NCBI RefSeq assembly: GCF_958298935.1
Contig: NC_084940.1
Coordinates: 8,958,001-9,022,000, forward strand
Length of the DNA: 64,000 nt
Direction: 5' to 3'
Source of the DNA: Phragmites australis
Taxonomy: Eukaryota > Streptophyta > Magnoliopsida > Poales > Poaceae
Shown: in pieces, positions 1 to 11,062 of the stretch
Layout of the letters: every line of letters begins with the position of its first letter
Numbering within the stretch: position 1 is the first letter of the stretch
Position numbers and translations under genes: made by a program
The notes under the pieces: model-generated
Seen by the model: the letters and a program-made list of their open reading frames with translations, nothing else
Told to the model about the DNA's origin: nothing
The model's database searches: none

Positions 1-1490
1 AAAACAAAAATGCTTGTTTGATGCTATTTCCATTGTATACATAGGTATACCTATTGCCTTACAACATGGATTGAGAGGATCTTGAAGACTCACAACACCT
101 AACATCCTCCCGCAAATAGGAGGCGAATAATAGGGCATCTAAAGCATTTCAATAGTCGAGCATAGCCTCCAACAACCGGTCGGATACTGGCCCTACTAAA
201 GTTGCGCACAACCAATCACCAATATTGAACAGTGACGAGCAAACGCCTAGCACGACCAACCAACGACCCGGTCGGCAAAGCCTTGAGCTTCCATTGAGCA
301 CCTTCTCTCCAAGTGAGGTCCAACAGCATGGGTAGGAACTCCAAAGCAACGCCTCTAAGAAGGACATGACTCGCAACGTTGTCATCTCTCGATCCGACAT
401 GAGATCTAGATTTTTACCCGCATAAACCACATCCAGTTACTACTTGTTGGTCACTTAAGGGCGATATTCTCTCATAAATTTTAAAAAAGGTTCGGAAAAC
501 ACTCATTGGTCACTGCACGGAACTAGATCGCCACAGCGTCACTCGACTGCCATTGTGCAGATTACCGTCGCGCCAGACATGGTTGCCACGCGAATAAGGT
601 CACTGCTACGCCGAATGCGACCTCTACTTCACGGGCCTAGCCACCACGACATGGACCAGTCCACCGCCACGCTGAACTAGGCCATTGCCGCCGCACAATC
701 ACCACCAAGAAAGGGGGTAGGGAGGAAGAAGAGAGAGGGAAGGGGGACGAGAAGGTCATGGACGAAAGCTGCTTGGCTCCGCTGCTGGCCATCGCCACAA
801 CTGTTGTCTAGTGGCTAGCTAGGGTTTGGCGTGGGGTGGTTGGGTGGGGTGCTGTTTGGGCTTGGTTTTTCTAGAGACGAAAGGAATGATTTCTGCATAG
901 GAGTCCTTTCATTTCAGAGAGTTGCATAGCATAACTCACTTATAGTCCTTGTGATGGAGTCTGCTCATCTGTGTTTGAGTCTTAGACTTAGCACATATAC
1001 TCATATTTATAAAATAACTATATATATTTTTGACATCTTAACGTCATGTTAATATAAAGACTGGAACGTATACTTCTTTCATGCTTCCTTAGAGCCATCT
1101 CTCCCGCTCTCACATCTAGGGTGAAATTTTTGGTGCAAAAGACCAGCTGGGCGCAAACGTGCAAATGACCTAGCCCAGCCCGCCCATTTTCTTTCTGTTG
1201 AAAAGTGCATCCTGGGCTAGCCAACCCGCCTACCTGGGTCGTCCGCCGCTGCTACTCAGGGAAGGAAAACGCACACGCACCCGAGATGACGGGCCCTTTC
1301 CTCGAGTTATAAGCCTACCGGGTTGCCAGGAAGGCAGGAACAACGGACGATGCCCGGCCCCCGCTGCTACGCAGGGAAGGAATCGCATAAAAGCGTTCAT
1401 GGACCAGGCCCCGGCCGGGGTAGAATAATTGGATTTCGGTTTTGATCACATGGGAGCAGACAAATAATGGGTTTTTTATATATTTTCATT
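1..1490. other. Unassigned intergenic DNA
   Basis: No gene is supported here. A minus-strand open stretch at 149-430 (93 codons) shows no motif I recognise, and the GC-rich patches at 600-800 and 1190-1430 carry no coherent domain. The segment may be old transposon flank. No terminal repeats or target duplications were seen. Confidence 0.4.
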
Positions 1491-1539
1491 AAAAATTTAA
1501 ATAAATAGATTCCTCATGAAAAAATTGCAAAAATAAACG

Positions 1540-1650
1540 CCTGCAGCTCCTGAGAGGGCTACAGCCCTCTCAGAGGGCGCCCCCTCAGAGGGCAGCAAGG
1601 CTGCTAACCACCCTCCCAGGCCTAACTGCCCTCTGAGTGGGCGGTAATGG
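1540..1650. repeat. Palindromic GAGAGGGC repeat cluster
   Basis: Several copies of a motif resembling GCCCTCTCAGAGGGC and its reverse complement lie within about 100 bases of otherwise AT-rich DNA. Pairing of the copies would give strong hairpins. This looks like the terminal or LTR region of an unclassified grass repeat. The element's ends were not found, so no family is assigned. Confidence 0.4.
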
Positions 1651-1699
1651 CATATTTTTTGCTGAAAGTTGTAAATTTTTGTGTATTTCGTCAAAATTT

Positions 1700-2054
1700 A
1701 AAATAGGGAATTTGCAAAATTTGGAAGTAAAAAGGTTGAAGAGTAGTGAAAATAGTATACTAAGGAAGCGAGAATTTGGAGTAGGTTACGTAATTTTCTG
1801 AGGATAAAAAATCAGTATTTGCGAACAAATTGTATATGTGAAGCACTCGCAACATATTATGCGGGTATGAGGTTGCGAACGGTGACAAACATAAGATTAA
1901 ACATATGGTGAAAAACATTACATGAGACTGTAATCACGACGAGGAAAAGAAGGTGGCATGTACAATTCACATAAAGACCTACTTATTAGTGCGCCGCTCC
2001 TAATCATAACATGCCTTAGAGAGTGAAAATATGTCGGGTTACATTAGATACTCT
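1700..2054. other. AT-rich spacer
   Basis: No gene, repeat or terminal motif is recognised. It lies just downstream of the minus-strand GRF-type pseudogene and may be the 3' noncoding part of that element. Confidence 0.35.
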
Positions 2055-2591
2055 CTACTGAGTGCATCTAGGATATTTTCCCTTTCGAAGGGCATCGGGA
2101 CCTGCCGCCTTAGCACGGCGGGCTCTCTCCCGCTTCCTTGCCCACTCAGCCTCCCGAGCCTGAGCCACGGTATGGTCATGCACCTCCTTCCTCATGCGCT
2201 CTTCTTCCTGCCGCTTTAGGCGAAGTTCCTCTTGCTGTTGCTCGTACTACCGACGTGCGTAAGCTTCCCTTCTCCACCTCATGGTCGTGTCGACCCACTG
2301 CTTTTGTTCTTCATTTTGCTCATTGTTAATTCATTGAATACAATCACAGAGCGGTGAAGAGGACTGAACAAATAGAATAAGATGATCGGTGAAGAGGATT
2401 GTTCCATGTTGAGGCTTGTCATATTGGTAGTTGGCACATATGAAGAAGCGCAGCCCATAGGTGTATGAGATTTCTTGCGACTCGCGAAGCCTGCAACGGT
2501 CAGAACAGAAGCACATTGGTGGTTCGATACCTTGAGGGATGAAAATCCCCCAATATTTCTTTGCTGGGTTTGGTGAAGCTGAGGAAGACAT
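2055..2591 (-). pseudogene. GRF-type zinc-finger / coiled-coil transposon protein, decayed
   Basis: One minus-strand frame runs from a Met codon at 2591 to a TAG at 2057-2055 but is interrupted by two internal stops: a TGA just after the PLCDCIQ motif near 2335, and a TAG near 2250. The N-terminal part has the spacing of a GRF-like zinc finger (CFCSDRC, then YGLRFFICANY, then PLCDCIQ). The second half is very rich in Arg, Glu, Gln and Lys (RLKRQEEERMRKE) and should form a coiled coil. The end reads GKYPRCTQ. As I remember them, grass transposon proteins of this kind have the same architecture. It lies downstream of, and in the same orientation as, the plant mobile domain and MULE transposase remnants, so it is probably the third gene of that element. 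Its biochemical role is unknown to me. Confidence 0.6.
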
Positions 2592-3269
2592 TGCACTTGA
2601 GAGATCTGAGAAATGAGTGGTGCATCAAAGTATGGAGGTTCGGCTATTTATGGTGGAGGAAGGTAGGAGCATTAGATTCCCTCTTGAAGAAAGGAGTGAG
2701 TGGAAGAGCTTAGAGGGTGGCAGGAGCATTGGATTCCATCTTGAAGAATGGGAAAATTTTGGCATTGATGATGGACATAGATTCCATGTGTATTGGTACA
2801 TGTGTTGTCATTTATTTTGTGGTAAAAGATGTCCGGTGTTGTCACTTCTTGTTTAAATCCTACGCAAGGAGACATGTGTTATCATTTCATGCTTAAAGTT
2901 GAGCGGTCATATCATTTGTACAGATTACGCCAGGAACATGTGTTGTCATTTATTGGTTGAAGTTCAGTAGTGTGGTATAAAGTTAGACTCCCGACAGAGT
3001 TATCGAGCGTTCATTTCGTGTATTAGTAACTTTGTAAGATATACTTTTCTAGGTCTATCTTGAACCGTACATGTGTGAGGACGATAGAAAGTAGCGTGTG
3101 GTCATGCTGGATTAAGAAATACAACTAGCGTGCCATCACATTGGAGTAAGAAATGCAGTTACGACATGCTACGTGGACCATAAAGATTACACGCGTCCGA
3201 ATACGTAAGAGTACATCGCGAATCGAATATGCATATGTAAATTACAAAAACAAATGTAAAATCCTACTG
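2592..3269. other. Spacer between GRF-type and PMD pseudogenes
   Basis: AT-rich sequence with short open frames but no recognisable domain. Two imperfect copies of a segment containing a 'ggagcattagattcc'-like motif occur at about 2660-2750. It most likely belongs to the same transposon as its neighbours. Confidence 0.35.
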
Positions 3270-6036
3270 CTATCTCCCTCGCTGCCGTCGGCCGTTCCCC
3301 CCATCATGGTCCCGCTGTCGCTGCCGCTGTTTGACCCTCACGTGGCCCCTGGAGTAGGTGAGGGGGTCGGGTGGACCGACCTGCCTGGTAGGCCTAGTCC
3401 TGCGTGGGCTATGTCCGAAGTGGAGCACTGGGTACCTGGGATCGCTGGAGGACATCATAGTCTGGTGTGGGCTGGAGGGGCCTACGAACAAATAATTATA
3501 TTACATATGGAAAATAGGGAAATGAAAGTAGTAGTACAAAATGCACAATTGTACCTGTGTGGTATGCCAGTGTAGCAGAAGATGGCCAGGCAGGCGTGCT
3601 GTAGTAGGGCTCGAATGTTGCTAGTGGGATCGGGTGCGGGGCAGCTGAAGACGGGCCGGCCTCATCACCGAAATAACATGTGGACGATATTAGATGTATT
3701 GCTGAATATATTGAATACAGGGATGTAGTGGTGCCCAATACCTGAGGGTGGAGGCACAGGGCTCGGTCTACGTGGTTGCGTTGAGGCATGTGTAGGTGCA
3801 CATAATATTTGTTTAAAAATCATTGCAACAGTAAGAAATGAATATATTTCAATGCCATGCAAATTAAAAATTCATACCTATTTGCTCCGAGCCTGCATGA
3901 CGTAGTAAAAGGGGTCGTGTGGATGCCGACATCGATGAACGGTGGTGCACATCTGGCCTCCAAGACAACTCTGCATGGACCCCACTAGACCTGGGAGGCG
4001 CTCCAGCTACGTCTATGGTGGAATGGCATGAGGTAAGCTTAAAGGCCCGCACGGTCTTGTTGAAAACCCGCTTGACGAAGCCCGCGACATCCGACGCTCT
4101 GAGGTGCACCCCTTACCTGAGGCAGTCCATGGTACTAGCTGTGTCCCTATGGATATCATAAATGATATCGGCATGTGGATACAAACAAGAAAAAACAATT
4201 TAAATCTACAGTCATGGTTCCTCGAGTATGGAGTACTGACTTGTAAGTTACACATACAACCAATGCAGCGTCCTCGTCCCAATAGTCGACGCAACGTGGG
4301 GCCGGACACACTCTGGGGTGTAGGTGACTCGTGTGCGTGTACGTGGAACGTACCACCTTAGGTAGTTGTTGAAGCTCCGCTCGTCGAAGGGACACGCCTC
4401 CTCCACATCATCCTGAAGCACTTAGGCCCATGCTGAGACGTACGGGGCCAAGCGATCTGCCCAGAGGTTGCCAACCGGCTGGCCTTTGCGTGTGTACCTG
4501 CAAGTGAACCATGTTAAATATAATTCATAGTAAGACGAATGTTACGAAATATTTAATTCTTCATATGTACCTGTGGACGTGCACGGGAACAATGCGAATG
4601 TGGACGAGAGGTAATGCCTGGTTGCGGCCAAACTACCGCATGACGTGGTGCGGTGAGTACTCCTCGACTTAGATGTCAAAGACAAGCAGTGTCTTTGTAA
4701 GCCAGTAGTCCTCGACTCAGGTACACAACGGCGACAGACCCAAACCCGCACGGCCTTGGACGGCCAAGAAGCTGTATGGCTGCCAGACCACGTAGTCTGG
4801 ACGCAGCCTGTTGAACTGCGACCCAAAATACTCATAAGTGCTGCGAGGCTGCTCATGCGCCCAGTGTGGCTGTGTAACAAACATCGTTAGAATTCATTAG
4901 AAATAACATGTGCTAATTAAAATGTTAACAAAAAGTACGTACCCGATGACGACACCAAAGCGAGGCATGGTAGGCGCGTCCTCCTCGGGCTCGCCGTACC
5001 ATTCCTCAGGGTACGGGGAGCGATCCACCACTGGCCGGCCTATGGCGAACCGCTCGTAGGACCACAGCTGCAGAAAAAGTGGGCACCCAACAAAAGTGGC
5101 AAGTGGCTCCTTCTTCGTGCACGCGTCGCACAACGCCCGATACATCACAACAAGGACAGCAGATGCCCAACTGAACTGCAGTACCTCCTCGCCATCAGCA
5201 TCCGCTACCAACCTGGCGTACGACACAAGGGTACTTGCAACCAGGTGGCCTTGGCCGCTGGTGAACATAACCCACCCAAACAGCCAAAGCAGATAGGCCT
5301 CCAAATGCCTGGAAACCGAGTTTGCGTTGGCCTGCGGGTGCATGTACGTCGGCTGCAAGTATGACAGGTGCCAACAAGGATCATAAGTAGATACTCAAAT
5401 AGTAAATAAGAGGTTGTATTGTACGATACCTTGAACTGTAGGATCCACTTCTTCATTGGCCCTCGTGCATCAGACAAGAACTCATGCACGTACGGGGGTG
5501 CGTTGGTCGTCCGCTCAATCGGGCCAAAGCGCTGATGCATGACGTTGATCCAGTCAGCATCCATGTCGATGACCCCAACCATAGCTCCCGCACAAGGTAA
5601 GCCTGAGAGGTAGGCTACGTCTTGAAAGGTCGGGGTCATCTCGCCACAGGGGAGGTGGAACATATGTGTCGGCGGCCTCCATCGGTCAACCTGTGCTGCT
5701 ATCAGCGAGCAGTCAAAATAGAAACAACGCGCCGCTGCCTCAGGGTTTTCGTCGATCGGGCCTTAACCAAACGGCAAAGCGGTAGGAGTCCCGCTGCTGC
5801 CAACCTGAACAATTAGGAATATAAATAAACTAGGGAATGCAATACATCAATAATATGGCAATTCGTATGAAAGTATTGAAGTACATGTGCTTCCACCGAT
5901 CCTCGATCGTAAGTAGCTCTCCAGGGCCACGTGGTCGGAACACTCCTAACTCCGTCTGGTGCTCAGCGGACAAGAAGCTGCGGTGCCTCTTGTCCACTGT
6001 AGGGTCGAGAAGCTCAGGGGTCGCAGGGTCCGCCAT
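3270..6036 (-). pseudogene. Plant mobile domain (PMD) gene, multi-exon, decayed
   Basis: Exons can be followed on the minus strand. Exon 1 is 6036-5885 (start MADPATPELLDPTVDKRH). Exon 2 is 5804-5430, with the PMD hallmark FHLPCGEMTPTFQDVAYLSG. Exon 3 is 5352-4943 (RHLEAYLLWLFGWVMF, then LWSYERFAIGRP). Exon 4 starts at 4869 (YFGSQFNRLRPDYVVWQPY). Exon 5 starts at 4497 (YTRKGQPVGNLWADRLAPYV), and a Pro/Gly/Ser-rich tail runs to about 3270. GT/AG borders are visible at most junctions. The gene is broken by a frameshift in exon 2, stops in exon 4 (at least three) and exon 5, and a phase mismatch between exons 3 and 4. PMD proteins occur in plant transposons and in host genes of the MAIN/MAIL family. 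The position behind a MULE transposase points to a transposon-borne copy. The far 3' exon limits are inferred. Confidence 0.72.
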
Positions 6037-6249
6037 ATCTGCATTTGAACGACATGTACATTAATACATTGCAACATGTAGACAGGAACAATATATATTG
6101 AATGCAAATTCACTTTACAACTATATGCAACATGAATATATTGCGACATGTACTTACAAATGAAAGGTTCAAATGCTAGACAGCGAAGTACAATTAAGAC
6201 AGCAAGCTACGCTAAATACAATCACACTAGAACGCGTCATAATACTCAC

Positions 6250-6643
6250 CTACACAACAGGTGTATTTTTAGGACAATACTTGGATGTGTGACCTGTTTC
6301 ATTGCACTGACTGCATCGCTTGACCCTAGGACCCGCCTTGGATTCATCCATATCGTTGCGAATCCAGGTAGATTGTCGGCGGCCAGGTGCGTTCTTCATC
6401 TTTTCGAAATCAGGCACATAGATTCATGAATGCCCTGGATTACTTGTAAAAGTGTCAACAATGCCGTAACCATACAGCTCATGATTCCAGGTGTTCAATA
6501 TTTGATCCTTCATGAAATACTTTGAAACATATTGCCTAGGAAGCATATTGTGCTCCGCACACGCAGCTATGACGTGTGTACAAGGTTTGTGGAGTAATTG
6601 TGGCTTCTGGCAAGTACAAATGCATGTCCCACTCAATATTGTT
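6250..6643 (-). pseudogene. Mutator-like (MULE) transposase, C-terminal exon
   Basis: A single minus-strand frame begins after a splice-acceptor-like AATTCAG at 6650-6644 and ends at TAG 6252-6250. It carries a SWIM zinc finger (CICTC, then HKPCTH), a short linker and a retroviral-type CCHC zinc knuckle (CSQCNETGHTSKYC) just before the stop. SWIM plus zinc knuckle is the standard C-terminus of MuDR-family transposases. An in-frame TGA at 6426-6424 separates the two motifs. The catalytic core is not found to the right: within about 360 bases the sequence reaches a copia LTR, so the rest was deleted or displaced. The orientation matches the downstream PMD and GRF-type genes. Confidence 0.75.
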
Positions 6644-6650
6644 CTGAATT

Positions 6651-7003
6651 AAAAAGATTAGGTTACATTCATTTGTTTCAATCCATGATGCTATGCATGG
6701 CTCAATTGCAGCACATCCTCATATTTGAATAAGTTGCATGCAGTAGATGATGCATTGCACGTTTAAATTCAACCTAGCATTGATGAACACCATTTGACAT
6801 TACTCTATGGGATAACAACTGAATTTACAAAGCAAATAGAGAAATGGAAGACACAATTAATTTCTTCAATCAATGTGTTTAATCACTTACTCAAGGAACA
6901 TCAACCAAAGCGAAGAAGCGACAGTGGTGGTATAGTGAAGAGAGGCAAGGACTTTGTACAAATCAATCCGGTGTGGCATTCAACTTCTAGCATCCCTTGT
7001 CTT
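6651..7003. other. Short spacer before copia LTR
   Basis: Probably intron or flank of the MULE transposase remnant. A plus-strand open stretch at 6794-7054 has a basic patch (PKRRSDSGG) but no domain I recognise. Confidence 0.3.
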
Positions 7004-8522
7004 TGCGTAGTGAAAATGATCCTATTATGCCATGACTGTGATTTTGGTGATTAATGATAACATAGTCAATGGGACTAACATGTTTGTCAAGAATATATGT
7101 AGGTAGGTCTCATGGATGCAATACATGAAGAAGCCACCGCAGCTGGGACAAAGTTTGGTTGAATTGGAGAAGTCTCAGGGGTTTTGTTCTCACTGGAAGG
7201 TCCTGTGCTGAAAGAATTGCACTCACCGGAGCGTTATGTCTAGAGGTAGTTTGCCTCACCGGATGATCCGGTGATGAAGAAAGTGCACACCGGAGGTTTC
7301 ACCGAAGCATTTAACAGAGTGTGTGAAAAACCCAGAAAAGAAGAAGTTCTACACACTGGAAGGTCCGGTGATGAAGAAAGTGCACACCGAAGGCTTCACC
7401 GAGGCATTTAACAGAGTGTGTCAAAAACCTAGAAAAGAAGAAGTTCTACACACCGGAAGGTCCGGTGATGAAGACTGTGCACACCAGAGCATTTTGTGCA
7501 GAGAAGAAGTTTGGTGCGGTCTGGCTCAGGATAACTCACTGGACAGTCTGGTGATGAATAGGATATATACACTAGAGTATCCGATGTTCAAAAGAACTCT
7601 GAGTGGAGTTCCAACGGCTAGTTTCTAAGAATGTATACACCGGATGGTCCGGTGCTTGTATCTCTGTTAACGCTGGATCATCTGGTGTTCACAGAATATT
7701 TGAGCTGTTGGGATAACAGCTAGTCCACGGGGTTGAGCCTATAAATACCCTTCCACTCATTCATTTGTAGGAGCTAGAGTCCGGAGAAATCCTTGTACAC
7801 CTAAGAAGACATCAAAGCCATCCAAGAGCATACAATATTTATCCAAGGCAATTAAGCACATTATTAGCAAGAGATTAGTGCTTATAGGCCTAGAGAGAAG
7901 AGTTGCTAAGTGCTGCAACTTAGAGTGTGGATCAAGGAGTGATCCAAAAGTGTACCGAAAGGTACGCTAGCATCTTGGAGTCTTTGTGACTCGCTGGTAA
8001 CTTGTTGACCCTCCGACTTGGTGTGGAGCAACGACAAGAGGATTGCACGGGGACGTGAAGGCCCTTGTCTTTGTGACTAAAGCTCTGGAGTGAAGATGAT
8101 GTACAAGTGACCAGAAGAGAGGTTAGTGGTGAGACCTCGCCTTGGTGGCTTGGTGGCTCATTGTGCTTGAGGCCTTGTCTTGGTGACTTGGTATCTCAAG
8201 AGCTATGACCGGAAGAGACTTGACGACCGGGAGCATATCCTTTGTGGAGCTCCAACGTGGATCAGGGGTGGTTTGTGTGCCACCAATACCACGGGATAAA
8301 AATTCCTCGTGCCGAGTTTGTCTCTCTACCTCATTTACGTTTCCGCATTTACTTACTTGCAATTTACCTTGCAATTCTCTTAAGCGGTAGAGTAGACACA
8401 CTAGATAAGTCTAAAGCATATTTAGATAGAAATTGATATAGGATTATCTTATAAAATTTTGGAGCCAATAATTTTAAGTGTCCTAAGTCGCCCCCCTCTT
8501 AGGACGTCCTTGATCCCCTTCA
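7004..8522 (+). repeat. 5' LTR of copia element
   Basis: Starts TGCGTAG and ends CA immediately before the primer-binding site (about 1.52 kb). The 5' portion is crowded with imperfect palindromes of the form CACCGG-n-CCGGTG. A TATA-like 'ctataaata' at about 7738 precedes a leader-like segment. It aligns by eye along much of its length with the inverted LTR at 28478-30224. Confidence 0.75.
7262..7510 (+). repeat. About 97-bp tandem repeats inside the LTR
   Basis: The phrase GTGATGAAGAAAGTGCACAC recurs at about 7270 and 7368, with a diverged third copy at about 7464. The sequence between copies (AACAGAGTGTGT, then AAGAAGAAGTTCTACACAC) is also repeated. This gives about 2.5 units of roughly 97 bp. 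It is a local duplication in this LTR copy. Confidence 0.7.
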
Positions 8523-8524
8523 AT

Positions 8525-8536
8525 TAGTATCAAAGC
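8525..8536 (+). other. Primer-binding site (initiator Met tRNA type), mutated
   Basis: TAGTATCAAAGC differs at two positions from the common plant retrotransposon site TGGTATCAGAGC, which pairs with the 3' end of initiator methionine tRNA. It lies three bases after the LTR end. Both differences are G-to-A. Confidence 0.75.
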
Positions 8537-8591
8537 CTCGTGCTCTTCAATGGGGCGTAACCACCTAGAGTTGTGACGTCCGATGTTAGGG

Positions 8592-9400
8592 ATGGATATT
8601 GGTAGTGCTCCACACTTTGACAGCACAAATTTCTCCCGATGGAAAATTCTTATGACATGTTATTTGGAAACAAAAGGTTTAGATGTTTGGAGGGACACTG
8701 AAGAGGGGATGAAAGAACGTAGCACCAAAGCAGAGAAATAATTTGATGCTTTAGCAAAGAGTATCCTTTTATCATCTTTATGTGTTGATGTATTCAATAG
8801 AGTATATTATCTCACCAATGCACATGATATTTGGAATAGTCTCATTGAAATACATAAAGGCACAAATGATGTGTGCAATGAGAAATATCATATTCTTATG
8901 ACTAAACTTAATAGCATCAAACAACTTGCCCATGAAAATGCTAATGGCATGTACTCTCGTATGAATATTCTTGTCAATGAGATTAATGGGATAGGTTTGA
9001 CAAAGATTGAAGATGTTCAAGCGGTGAGAAGAATACTCCAAACTCTTCTTCCAAAATACAAGCTAATTGTCTCCATCATCTATGACAACCACGACATAAG
9101 CAAGGTGACTTCAAGTCAAGTTTTAGGCTAGATCACCGCCCATGAGATGATCATAAACATAGGGGTTGAAGCTTCTACCTCATCCGACTCCAGTAAACTT
9201 GCCCTCGCAAGCAAGCAAGCATCATGTTCACACATGAAGGTGAAGATGAGGAGACAAGGGTAAGAGTCAAGCTCAAGTGAAGATGATGAAGATCAAGATG
9301 AAGAGAGCGAAGAAAAAGATTATCAAAACACCTTAAGTGATGAAGAGATTGATTCCAAGATGGCAAAGCTCATGCTACAAGTGGAGAAAAAGTGGCAGTT
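8592..9400 (+). pseudogene. gag: Copia gag polyprotein (UBN2-type), decayed
   Basis: One plus-strand frame opens at ATG 8592 (FDSTNFSRWKI motif at the start) and keeps recognisable gag character to about 9400. Features typical of UBN2 copia gag are AHDIWNSL, then QTLLPKYK, followed by an acidic Ser/Glu/Asp-rich stretch (SSSSEDDEDQDEE). Three in-frame stops interrupt it: TAA at 8739, TAG at 9129 and TAA at 9261. The zinc knuckle expected after the acidic stretch is absent, because the sequence diverges at about 9400. Gag would form the capsid of the element's virus-like particle, but this copy cannot make it. Confidence 0.7.
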
Positions 9401-9790
9401 TAAAATTTTATATGGGGACAATGACATTTTTTATGGTCTAAAAGAGGTAGTGTTGTCTGTGTTTGAATCAATGAAGAAGGGTATATCCATACTGATGCAT
9501 AAGAGTGTTAGCCATTTGTACGACTGGTTAACGCGGGGTTTCAAAATAGATTATGAGGTTCAAGTGATGACTATTTGTATTATGGGCAACTATAGGATTT
9601 AGGGTGTCTATTGGGAGGTGTACCCGCTTATGAAAAACCAGGTTTGGAGAAGGTACCTATAGGATGTATATTGCTGTGCATGGAAGAATAAGGAGGGAGT
9701 TAAGGAGATTCAGGGTGGAAGGTATCTGGAGGAAGAGGCGGGTGATGAGGTAGTCGAAGAAGAGGTTGAAGAACCAGATGTTGGGCAATC
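9400..9790 (+). other. Unidentified coding-like fragment
   Basis: The plus frame stays open from the gag remnant to 9602 with residues unlike copia gag (IFYGLKEVVLSVFESMKKG, then HLYDWLTRGFKIDYEV). It continues with interruptions into an acidic stretch (EEEVEEPDVGQS) up to about 9790. The composition looks protein-coding, but I cannot name a family. It lies between a truncated copia element and an oppositely oriented gypsy element, so it is probably a fragment carried in by another insertion. Confidence 0.3.
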
Positions 9791-9794
9791 ACTA

Positions 9795-10639
9795 GCCATT
9801 CCGATTGAACCTACTGATGGGGCAGACGAATGGATGGGTATCCATAGTGACCCTTGGAAGGAGATACCAAGAGTGACATGTGGTAGGTGATGTTATACCA
9901 CTCCTAGCTTCTTCAGGAAATGCTACAAGGCAAAGATAATTTACCAATTTGTGGGGGTGGGTACCCATAGAGAGCCTGGAAAGAAGATACCTTGAGTGAT
10001 GTGTGGTAGGTGATGTTATACCACTACTCAATAGTAGGTAACCATGTATACCATTCTTTGGGTCTAGAAATACCATACTCCTCAAATAGGACTCTATGCA
10101 CTGATTCACCCTCTTTGTCTGTCCACCAGATTAGGGATGATATGAAGTACTGAATTTAAAAGAAACCTCCATTGTTTGAAAATCTCAGTACATAATTTGC
10201 TAGTAAAGATTCTGTTTCTATCACTTATGATAGAAATAGGCATCCTGTGCAATATGAAAATATGATCCATGTATAGTTGCACAACTTGATGTACTGTATA
10301 AGGATGTATCAAAGCTATGAAATGGGCATATTTAGTAAACCTATCCACTACTATCAGAATTATATCCTTCCCTTTTGATTTTGGAAGTCATTAAATGAAA
10401 CCCATGCTCAAATGTGCCCAAGCCATATTTGGTGTTTCTATGGGATCCAACAAACCTAGATTTGTTATGTGCTCAGCCTTGGTCACTTGGAACACATGGC
10501 ATTCTGATAGAAATTGTTCCACCCCCTTTTTCATATGAGGCCAATAAAACAATATCTTTATCCTGTGATAAGTGGCTCTCATACCTGAATGACCACCAAA
10601 CATAGATGCATGGAAACTATCTATCAGTTGGTTCTTCAA
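9795..10639 (-). pseudogene. Gypsy integrase, decayed
   Basis: The zinc-binding region reads GGHSGMRATYHRIK, then FYWPHMKK, then ECHVFQ, so the second Cys of the HHCC pattern is lost. In the core, SMGFI replaces the usual SMDFI, so the first catalytic Asp is gone. The second catalytic region (IISDRNRIF) and the SYHPQ-like stretch follow, with a frameshift near 10107. The segment matching WYNITYH through QALYGYP occurs twice (about 10020-9955 and 9890-9830), which marks an internal duplication. The protein cannot be functional. Confidence 0.75.
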
Positions 10640-10732
10640 GTCACTATTTCAACCAACATATATCATGCCCTTATAGTAAAGAAGTCCAACTTTAGTTGTA
10701 TAGTATTTGCAGCTGTTAGGTTGGTCTTGAAT

Positions 10733-11062
10733 CTAGTCCATTATTTCCTGACATTTTTTATCCTCCAAATAAGTTTGTTTGATATCCTCCACCAAATTGA
10801 GCTCCACACAACATATAGCATTGAGTTCTAGGTCATTTGGTTCCATATGACCAGTCTTTCTAGATAGTGCATTTGCCATCACATTCTCCTTCCCTTTCTT
10901 ATATTCTATAGAAAAATTCATATTCCAACAGTTTCAATAGCAATTTATGTTGAAAGCCATCAATCAGCTTCTAGGATGTTATGTATTTGAGGCTATGTTG
11001 ATCAATTCTAATTATCACTTTGCTGCCCACAAATAATGTCTCCACCATTTAAGAGCTTCAAG
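10733..11062 (-). pseudogene. Gypsy RNase H, downstream half
   Basis: Directly left of the CACTA insertion the minus strand reads LEALKWWRHY. It continues through a frameshift to IEYKKGKENVMANALSRK, the classical end of the Ty3/gypsy RNase H domain, where ADALSR is usual. It is the continuation of the part at 13078-13395. Confidence 0.75.

Larger units (their letters stand above)
7004..9400 (+). mobile_element. Ty1/copia element, 5' part (SIRE/Maximus-like)
   Basis: The segment holds a 5' LTR (7004-8522), a methionine-tRNA-type primer-binding site and a decayed gag. No protease, integrase or reverse transcriptase follows. After about 9400 the sequence changes character, and a gypsy element on the opposite strand begins near 9790. 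The LTR closely resembles, in inverted orientation, the one at 28478-30224, including the opening segment with TGATTTTGGTGATTAATG, so the two are members of one family. The lineage call rests on the long LTR with CACCGG-type palindromes, the PBS and the UBN2-type gag. Confidence 0.75.

Noticed and set aside
149..430. 93-codon minus-strand frame at the window start
   Set aside because: No motif or neighbour supports it, and its length is within chance expectation.
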